Positions 58,197 to 64,000 of a stretch of DNA of 64,000 nt are shown here, in pieces. The stretch lies in contig JAFLDS010000017.1 in the NCBI GenBank assembly GCA_017302295.1, positions 1 through 64,000 on the forward strand, read 5' to 3'. The first letter of the stretch is position 1. Each line of letters opens with the position of its first letter. Position numbers and translations under genes: made by a program. A model generated the notes under the pieces. That model was not told where the DNA came from, ran no database searches, and saw only the letters and a program-made list of their open reading frames with translations. The DNA is from Thauera sp. GTDB taxonomy: Bacteria; Pseudomonadota; Gammaproteobacteria; Burkholderiales; Rhodocyclaceae.

Positions 58197-60224
58197 ATGA
58201 ACCTGAACACTGCTGCCATCGGAGGTGTTGATGCTCCTGCCGGGAGCAGTCCGTTCGACAAACCTTACAAGGGGGCGGACAGCTATCAGGTCGAGGATTC
58301 AGCATTGTTCTACGGGCGAAATGCCGAATCGGAGCAGGTCGTCGCACGCATACTTTCATCCCGCTTCACGCTCCTGCATGCCCAGTCCGGTGCAGGGAAG
58401 ACGTCCCTCATCAATGCCCGAATCATTCCGGGGCTAGAGCAGCGTGACTGGCTGCCGGTTCGGATCCGTCCGGAAAACGATCCCATTGCGGCAACGCGCA
58501 ATGCCACCTTGCGCTACCTCATTCCGCCGCCGGATGCGGAAGTGCTGGCGATAAGGCGCGCGCTCGACCTGCTGCAACTCGACGAGCACCAGACCACGAT
58601 TGCGGATCTGCTATCCCGATACGACGAACTGGCGACGCGGGATCCGAGGAAACGGCAGATCATCGCGCCGATCGAGTCCGACACCCTCGAAGCCCGATAT
58701 CCGCTGATCGGCAAGGGCGCCCTGACGCCGTACACCTGTCGGGTGATTCGCGGTAGCCTCGATCTCGCGCGGCCATCCGAGCAATGGAGGCTCGTGCTCG
58801 AATTGGCTTCCACCATCCTGGAGGCTCCGAGCACGCTTTCGGACGATCTGTTGTTGACTCAGGTGCTGTCGGTGCTCGAATCGGATACGTATCAGTCCGC
58901 CTATCGCACCCTGCTCGGCTATCTTGATCCGCCGGGCGACAGGAGCCTGTGCAACTTCTTCGACAACCTCATTCAGGTGTATGGGTCGCGGCTCGTTCGC
59001 TTCGGCATCGTATTGATCTTCGATCAGTTCGAAGAGGTCTTCACCCGATTCGTCGATCCCGGGGCAGCAGGCAAGGCTGCAGGCGACCTTGCGGACTGGC
59101 GATTGCGCTGGGAACTGCTCGACGAACTGAAGCAGCTCTACGCCTATCGCACGTCCGGCCTGGGGCCGCCGGCGCCGCTGCCGATCCGCTTCGTCGTCTC
59201 AATGCGAAGCGAGTACATGGCGGGGCTGGAGCCTCTACGCGCGAGCGTGCCGGCCCTGGATCAATGTTCGTATCACCTGCAGATGCTGAGCGTGGACCAG
59301 GCCAGCCGGGCGATCAAGGCACCGGCCGCAGACTTCGGTTATGGCTATGCGCAGGACTGTTACGATCGGATCGTTGCGGACTTGACCAAAGAGGAGCGTT
59401 TCGTCGAGCCCGCTCACCTGCAGGTGGTTTGCGACTATCTCTGGAACGAGAAAGGGCGCGAACTCTCAGGCGCCGTCGATGCGCCGGATCGCTCGATTTC
59501 ACGTGAAGTGAAACTCGCGGTCTATGAGGAAAGCAAGGGCTTGAGCGGCATCATGCGCGCTTTCCTGTGGGGCTACCTGAATGGACTTGAGCAGGGCGAG
59601 CGCTTCGAAACGCTCGAGATGCTCGAGCGGCTGATCACGACCAGTAACACGCGCAACATCGTCGAGCAGGAATCGTTGACCAATGCGCCGCTGCGCGACG
59701 ACAGGCGGCGCCGCAATTTGCTCGACCAACTCATCGTTCGGGGAATCGTTCGAACGGAGAGTCGGTTGGGCGGGCGTTTTGTCGAGATCACCCACGAATT
59801 CCTCATCCCTCCGGTCATGGAGGCCATTCGCGATGTTCTGCTTGCCGATCCCGCGCAGCGACAGTTCCTGCACGCTCTAGACGCATTGAGGCGCATTCAG
59901 CAGCAAGGCAGCGGTGCGGACGATACGCTGCTTTCCTGGGAGTTCGAGATCCTCGACCGCTTTCGCACCCAGATCGAATGGCCGGAGTGGGCCATGCGCG
60001 CAATGCTGCGCAATGCGGTGCTGCACGAAGCGGGCGGCGAAACGCTGCGGCATTGGGTTGCGCGGGTGGACGAAGGAGACCTGCAGAAGGTCTCGACGCC
60101 GCCCGCGGTGGTCGAGTCATCTGCGGAGTCGTCGTTGCGGGGGCTCGATACCACGAGCTTGAAGGATATTGGGGCTGGAGCCCGTGACGCCGTGGATGCG
60201 ACAGCGGGAGTCGAACATGCATGA
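58197..60224 (+). CDS. nSTAND-like P-loop NTPase
   Basis: 675 residues. After a 30-residue lead comes 'SALFYGRNAESEQVVARILSSRFTLLHAQSGAGKTSLINARIIPGL' with Walker A at 63-70. Walker B is 'IVLIFDQFEEVFTRF' near 272-282, and 'IRFVVSMRSEYMAGLEPL' is the sensor-like strand. This is the layout of novel-STAND (nSTAND1-type) NTPases, signal-controlled switches in bacterial conflict systems. A winged-helix and helical region follows (about 430-675), without obvious repeats for ligand capture. It is encoded 4 bp after the TIR-SIR2 gene and overlaps the membrane-protein gene by 8 bp, so the three products are made together and may form one complex. Confidence 0.82.
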   Translation: MNLNTAAIGGVDAPAGSSPFDKPYKGADSYQVEDSALFYGRNAESEQVVARILSSRFTLLHAQSGAGKTSLINARIIPGLEQRDWLPVRIRPENDPIAATRNATLRYLIPPPDAEVLAIRRALDLLQLDEHQTTIADLLSRYDELATRDPRKRQIIAPIESDTLEARYPLIGKGALTPYTCRVIRGSLDLARPSEQWRLVLELASTILEAPSTLSDDLLLTQVLSVLESDTYQSAYRTLLGYLDPPGDRSLCNFFDNLIQVYGSRLVRFGIVLIFDQFEEVFTRFVDPGAAGKAAGDLADWRLRWELLDELKQLYAYRTSGLGPPAPLPIRFVVSMRSEYMAGLEPLRASVPALDQCSYHLQMLSVDQASRAIKAPAADFGYGYAQDCYDRIVADLTKEERFVEPAHLQVVCDYLWNEKGRELSGAVDAPDRSISREVKLAVYEESKGLSGIMRAFLWGYLNGLEQGERFETLEMLERLITTSNTRNIVEQESLTNAPLRDDRRRRNLLDQLIVRGIVRTESRLGGRFVEITHEFLIPPVMEAIRDVLLADPAQRQFLHALDALRRIQQQGSGADDTLLSWEFEILDRFRTQIEWPEWAMRAMLRNAVLHEAGGETLRHWVARVDEGDLQKVSTPPAVVESSAESSLRGLDTTSLKDIGAGARDAVDATAGVEHA

Positions 60225-61782
60225 AACGGCGCTCAAGATTGTCGACCGCTTCGTGAATTCTCCCCGGGCCGAGGAGCGCGGAAAGGGATTCCGGGCGCTC
60301 GGGCATCTCGGATCGGCGGCGGCCGCGGGCAGGCTTGTCGATGCCGCGCTTTCTGATCCCGACCCCGACCTGCGAGCCGAGGCCGAAGCCATCCTTGCCC
60401 GGGAGGCGGAGCAGCCGGCGGTACGCGATGCCTTGTTGCGACGGCTGGACACGCCAGCCGATCGGCGTCGCGTTTACGCAATGCTGGGCCGACTGCGCCT
60501 GCGCGGAGCGTCGCTCGCATTCGACCTGGGCGGCTGGTGGGTGCGCCTTGTCGCCTCGCTGATCGTGGTGGATCAGTTCCGGCGCGACATGGGCTGGCAT
60601 TTCTGGGTGAGAGGGATGCGGCCCTGCGTTCTCGGGGCAATACTGGGAGGGATTGCCGGGTGGCAGGTTTTTGAGGCACTGGACCTCGGAGCGAGCGAAA
60701 CCTTCCTCTTGGGTTTCGCGCTGAGCGCCGTTACCTTCGCGATCGGGGTCTGGTCCATGCCGCTTCGGCTTCATTACGACCGGGCGGCCGCCCTGGTGAG
60801 CAGCACGCTGGTTCCGGCCATTCTCGCTGTGGGGCTGACATTCTGGATTTCGAGTTTCGAGTCCGTCGCCAGCCCGTTCACGTTGGGCATTGCCGCACTC
60901 TTCGTCGCGGTGATCAGGCTGGCGGTTGCCCTGGTCAGCGACGGAATTCCTTCCGTCAATATGGACGCGTTCATCACGACACTGGTCGCGGCTTTGTTTG
61001 GATTACTCGTCTCCGCCGTAGCGATACTTCTATCGGTCTGGGTTTTTACGCCCACCGACTCCGACGCTTGGATGGAGACTTGGGGCCTGTGCTGGAGCTT
61101 TGCCTTTCCGCTGGCAGCGCTGTTCACCTGGCTGGACCGGCTGCCAGCGAAATATCGCGCACTCGTTCCGAATATTCCCGGGCCGCCACGATCGGTCGCA
61201 TCTGCCCGGATCGGACGTGCCACGAGCATTTGCATTCTGTCCACGTCGCTGCTGCTGGCGATCCTCGGGCGCCCGGTTCAGTGGGATGCCACAGGCCGGA
61301 TGGTGTCAGCGGCACTGGCGCCGATCGAGATTACCGGATTCGATACCGCTCAAATCGTCGAATTGTCACGGTATTCGCATGCATTCGAGTTCAAGCTCGG
61401 ACAGCGCGGCGACGTGCAGGTTGAAGCGACGCGGTTGGAAAGCGATCACCTTTCCTACCGCCTCGAGATGGAGGAAATGCAGAAAGAGCAGAAGGGTGGC
61501 AGCGATAGCGCAGTGCCCGGTGTCGCCCGCTACCGCTATGGTTATACACTCCTAAGCGCCGATGAGGCGGCGGCGTCGATATCGACAGGCGTGCTCGAGG
61601 CTCGTAGTTACAAGGCCCACGTATCGGTGTCCCAGATCGAAGTGGAGGGGAGCTACGCGCTGCCACGTCTGCAGAAGCGAATCGCGTACAGGCTTCGCCT
61701 GATCGCACCTCCGGCCTATCCCATTCGGCTGCGGTTTTCCCTGCAGCGACCCGCGCGGCCAGCCGAGCCAGCCGCACCATGA
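60217..61782 (+). CDS. HEAT-like multi-span membrane protein, effector candidate
   Basis: 521 residues from ATG 60217 (GGGAG upstream, 8-bp overlap with the NTPase gene). Residues 1-95 are helical with HEAT-repeat character ('GFRALGHLGSAAAAGRLVDAALSDPDPDLRAEAEAILARE'). About 7-8 membrane segments fill residues 110-365 (for example 'CVLGAILGGIAGWQVFEAL', 'FITTLVAALFGLLVSAVAILLSVWVF'). The last 150 residues are soluble and beta-rich. I do not recognise a named family. As third gene of the TIR-SIR2/NTPase operon it could be the membrane-acting or membrane-sensing component. That role is a hypothesis. Confidence 0.75.
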   Translation: MHETALKIVDRFVNSPRAEERGKGFRALGHLGSAAAAGRLVDAALSDPDPDLRAEAEAILAREAEQPAVRDALLRRLDTPADRRRVYAMLGRLRLRGASLAFDLGGWWVRLVASLIVVDQFRRDMGWHFWVRGMRPCVLGAILGGIAGWQVFEALDLGASETFLLGFALSAVTFAIGVWSMPLRLHYDRAAALVSSTLVPAILAVGLTFWISSFESVASPFTLGIAALFVAVIRLAVALVSDGIPSVNMDAFITTLVAALFGLLVSAVAILLSVWVFTPTDSDAWMETWGLCWSFAFPLAALFTWLDRLPAKYRALVPNIPGPPRSVASARIGRATSICILSTSLLLAILGRPVQWDATGRMVSAALAPIEITGFDTAQIVELSRYSHAFEFKLGQRGDVQVEATRLESDHLSYRLEMEEMQKEQKGGSDSAVPGVARYRYGYTLLSADEAAASISTGVLEARSYKAHVSVSQIEVEGSYALPRLQKRIAYRLRLIAPPAYPIRLRFSLQRPARPAEPAAP

Positions 61783-61823
61783 GTTTGTCGCGCGGTGGCC
61801 ACCAAGTGGCGGTTTCGCGCGGT

Positions 61824-61991
61824 TTACCCCACCAACTCCATCAACTTCGCATAGCCATCCACAACTTCATACTTCATCTGATCCGACGTGATCCCTGGAA
61901 AGAACTTCTGCGCGCAGTCGATCTGCAATTTCTCGATGGTGCGCAGATCCAGTGAGGACATGGAGCCCTTCGTCTCGCCGATGAAGGTCAT
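61824..61991 (-). pseudogene. C-terminal remnant of a restriction endonuclease (type III Res / DEAD-box type)
   Basis: 55 residues ending at the stop 61824 read 'FIGETKGSMSSLDLRTIEKLQIDCAQKFF' and 'MKYEVVDGYAKLMELVG'. By memory this matches the extreme C-terminus of large type III-like restriction endonuclease subunits (xxETKGSxxxxxLRxxExxKIxCAxKxF). The frame extends upstream to 62081, but the first 30 residues are unrelated. The rest of a gene that should be over 2 kb is absent, so this is a deletion scar. It lies between the defence-like operon and the next defence-associated gene. Confidence 0.6.
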
Positions 61992-62181
61992 ATGCTTCAT
62001 CCCCCCTCTCGTCATGGAAGGCGATTGCGCAACGTTATCGTCAGGCAGCGGACCCTGAGCAGGCGGCAACGCCGCGGGCACTAGAGTCCATTTGCCGGCA
62101 GGCCATATACATCAGTCGGGAGATTGGCGACATCGCGGTACGTCGTACCGTGACCCGACTGTTTCACGAGGAGAACCTCTC
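61992..62181. other. Junction between the restriction remnant and the next gene
   Basis: About 190 bases with no supported gene; nothing recognisable apart from the GAGGAG ribosome site (62169-62174) for the downstream gene. It probably includes the breakpoint that removed the restriction gene. Confidence 0.4.
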
Positions 62182-63522
62182 ATGAAACCCCTCTGCTTCG
62201 TCCTGATGCCCTTCGGCAGGAAGACCATCCCTGCGGGACATACGGTGGATTTCGACGCCGTCTATGCGATGCTCATCCAGCCCGCGATCGCCGCTGCCGG
62301 CATGGAGCCGCTGCGCGCGGACGAGGAGGCGGTGGGTGGACTGATCCACAAGCCGATGTACGAGCGCCTGATCCTGTGCGACTACGCGGTCGCCGATCTC
62401 ACCGGCGCCAATGCCAACGTGTTCTACGAGCTGGGCCTGCGCCATGGGGTGCGGCCGGCGACGACGGTGATGCTGTTCGGCGAAAAGGGGCCGCTGCCTT
62501 TCGATGTGGCGCCCTTGCGCACCGTCCGTTATGAGCTCGGTGCCGATGGCAAGCCGTCCGATGCCGCGGCTGGGGCCGCGGGCGTCACGAAGTTTCTCGA
62601 CGAGGCGCGGCGCACAAAGGACGAGCCGCCGAAGGACAGCCCGGTCTTCCAGCTTGTTGAAGGCTATGTGGCGCCCGACATCGCCCGCCTCAAGACCGAC
62701 GTGTTTCGCGAGCAGGCGCAGTACGCGGCGGATGCACGCAACAAGCTCGCCGCCGCTCGACGCGGGGGCAAGGACGCGGTGAGGGCCGCGGCGATGGAGT
62801 TGGGCGATCTCTCGGTTGCCGAGTCCGGGGTCATGATCGATCTGTTGCTGTCATGCCGCGCGGTGAGCGACTGGCAAGCCATGGTCGATCTGGTGGCCAG
62901 CATGAGCAGGCCGCTTGCGCGCAGCACCCTGGTGCAGGAGCAGCATGCGTTCGCACTGAACCGGCTCGGCCGCCGCGACGAGGCGGAGGTGGTGCTGAAG
63001 GAACTCATCGCCACCCGTGGGCCGAGCAGCGAGACCAACGGCCTGCTCGGACGCGTGTACAAGGATCGCTGGGAGTTGGAGAAGAAGGCTGGCAACGCCT
63101 TTGCCGCCAGGGGTTGGCTGCAGCAGGCGATCGATGCCTACCTGCAGGGCTTCGAGGCTGACTGGCGCGATGCCTATCCGGGCATCAACGCGGTGACGCT
63201 GATGGAACTCGCCAGCCCGCCCGATCCGCGTCGCCTCGAGCTGCTGCCGGTGGTCACTTATGCCGTCAAGCGTCGCCTGGCCAGGGGGACGCCCGATTAC
63301 TGGGACCACGCCACGCTGGTCGAACTCGGGGTGCTGGCGAAGGACGAAGCCGCGGCCTGCGAGGCCGCCGCACGGGCACTCGCGGCCGTGCGCGAGAACT
63401 GGGAGCCGGAAACCACCGCCCGCAACCTTGCCCTGATTCGCGAGGCGCGCGCTGCTCAGGGCGAAGTGGTGGGCTGGGCCGATGCGATCGAGCAGGCGCT
63501 GCTGGCGCGGGCGAAGGGCTGA
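62182..63522 (+). CDS. Deoxyribosyltransferase-like + TRAFs-binding/TPR domain protein
   Basis: 446 residues, start ATG 62182 after GAGGAG. The N-terminal 120 residues form a Rossmann-like nucleoside-2-deoxyribosyltransferase-type domain: 'CFVLMPFGRK', 'YERLILCDYAVADLTGANANVFYELGLRHG' (Glu of YELG as probable catalytic residue), 'FDVAPLRTVRY'. The remainder is helical TPR-like, the region annotated as MAP3K TRAFs-binding domain in databases. As I recall, comparative studies of conflict systems place this domain pair with TIR, SIR2 and STAND proteins and relate it to the animal ASK-kinase core. It could cleave a nucleotide or act as a nucleotide sensor. Its neighbours support a defence role; no experiment is known to me. 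Confidence 0.75.
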   Translation: MKPLCFVLMPFGRKTIPAGHTVDFDAVYAMLIQPAIAAAGMEPLRADEEAVGGLIHKPMYERLILCDYAVADLTGANANVFYELGLRHGVRPATTVMLFGEKGPLPFDVAPLRTVRYELGADGKPSDAAAGAAGVTKFLDEARRTKDEPPKDSPVFQLVEGYVAPDIARLKTDVFREQAQYAADARNKLAAARRGGKDAVRAAAMELGDLSVAESGVMIDLLLSCRAVSDWQAMVDLVASMSRPLARSTLVQEQHAFALNRLGRRDEAEVVLKELIATRGPSSETNGLLGRVYKDRWELEKKAGNAFAARGWLQQAIDAYLQGFEADWRDAYPGINAVTLMELASPPDPRRLELLPVVTYAVKRRLARGTPDYWDHATLVELGVLAKDEAAACEAAARALAAVRENWEPETTARNLALIREARAAQGEVVGWADAIEQALLARAKG

Positions 63523-63537
63523 CCGGTGGTGGCTGTG

Positions 63538-64000
63538 CTACATGCGCGGGTCGTGCTCCAGCGCCGCTTCCACCTGTTGCGCCGCGCGATGCAGTGCCGG
63601 CAGATAGCGCTGCGCTGCCTCCGCATGTGAGATGGCGCGGGTCAAATAGATCACGTTGATGCTGGCGATGACCTTGCCGTGCTCGAACACCGGCACCGCG
63701 ATCGCGCCCATCTTGCGTTCGGCGAACCAGTCGCCTTCGTTCGAGCTGTAGCCGCGCGAACGCGTCTGCTCCACCAGGTTGTCGATGAAGCGCCGGTCCG
63801 CGGCGAACTTGCCCTGCACCGGGTCCTGGCGCAGCAAAGCCAGCAGGGCCTCGCGTTCCTCATCGGCGCAATACGACAGGTAGGCACGGCCGGCGGCCGT
63901 CAGCAGCATCGGCAGGTGCTCGCCGACCATCGCCGGGTTGAACGACAGGGCGCTGAAGCGATGCGTGGATTCGCGGATCAGCATCGCGCCGCCGTCGGGC
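63538..64000 (-). CDS. IclR-family transcriptional regulator, partial (5' end outside window)
   Basis: The frame is open from the right edge to the stop at 63538, so about 153 C-terminal residues are visible. They form the IclR effector-binding domain: 'MVGEHLPMLLTAAGRAYLSYCADEERE', 'RGYSSNEGDWFAERKMGAIAVPVF', 'VIASINVIYLTRAIS'. The opening 'LIRESTHRFSALSFNPAM' is close to MhpR/PcaR-like members that sense aromatic acids. The DNA-binding half is off the window. Target genes are probably to the right. It is convergent with the TRAFs-binding gene. Confidence 0.87.
   Translation of the reverse strand, partial: PDGGAMLIRESTHRFSALSFNPAMVGEHLPMLLTAAGRAYLSYCADEEREALLALLRQDPVQGKFAADRRFIDNLVEQTRSRGYSSNEGDWFAERKMGAIAVPVFEHGKVIASINVIYLTRAISHAEAAQRYLPALHRAAQQVEAALEHDPRM

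Overview
The window is a high-GC chromosomal segment whose gene content and codon use fit a betaproteobacterium of the Rhodocyclales type (Thauera / Azoarcus / Zoogloea relatives). This is an inference from gene families: a PEP-CTERM protein with a sigma-54-like promoter, an acetate permease pair, a propionyl-CoA/methylmalonyl-CoA module, IcmF, a PHB-depolymerase-like esterase and a Wza/Wzc exopolysaccharide operon. No rRNA, tRNA, CRISPR array, prophage or intact insertion sequence was recognised.

Layout. 1-5.4 kb (minus strand): a c-type cytochrome locus, with a monoheme protein cut by the left edge, a lipoprotein and a large di-heme cytochrome of the MauG/CCP type. 5.6-9.0 kb (minus): a zinc-uptake operon in the order zur-like regulator, an unannotated 40-residue membrane peptide, ABC ATPase, permease, binding protein, with a palindromic candidate Zur operator. 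9.1-15.2 kb: enoyl-CoA hydratase, DUF485/ActP acetate permease pair, fumarase C and a CNNM/HlyC-type membrane protein. 15.2-23.0 kb: a GntR/FCD regulator divergent from methylmalonyl-CoA mutase, its MeaB chaperone GTPase, and propionyl-CoA carboxylase beta and alpha. The methylmalonyl-CoA epimerase lies 29 kb away at 47.1-47.6 kb, and the same 12-bp core motif sits at both promoters.

23.4-43.3 kb (plus): a Wzx/Wzy-type exopolysaccharide operon. It holds the export protein, BY-kinase/co-polymerase, initiating phosphoglycosyltransferase, UDP-sugar dehydrogenase and C4-epimerase, flippase, an acetyltransferase, a second set of MurA- and MurB-like enzymes, four glycosyltransferases, a polymerase candidate, a GNAT protein and a polysaccharide deacetylase. 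From about 31.1 to 42.1 kb the bases and codons are visibly less GC-rich than the flanks, which suggests a transferred serotype-like block. The MurA/MurB pair suggests that the polymer contains a lactyl (muramic-type) sugar. 43.3-51.6 kb: an AttH/lipocalin-like protein, a low-molecular-weight tyrosine phosphatase (possible partner of the BY-kinase), the PEP-CTERM protein, a YpfJ-like zinc peptidase, the epimerase, a two-component pair and an AraC regulator. 51.8-56.2 kb: IcmF and a secreted PHB-depolymerase-like esterase.

56.5-63.5 kb is a defence-like island and the most interesting part. It contains a tight three-gene operon: a TIR-SIR2 fusion whose SIR2 part has lost the usual catalytic Asn and His, an nSTAND-like P-loop NTPase, and a HEAT-like multi-pass membrane protein. 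Next come a C-terminal scrap of a restriction endonuclease and a gene with an N-terminal deoxyribosyltransferase-like domain plus a TRAFs-binding/TPR region. The window ends in an IclR regulator cut by the right edge.
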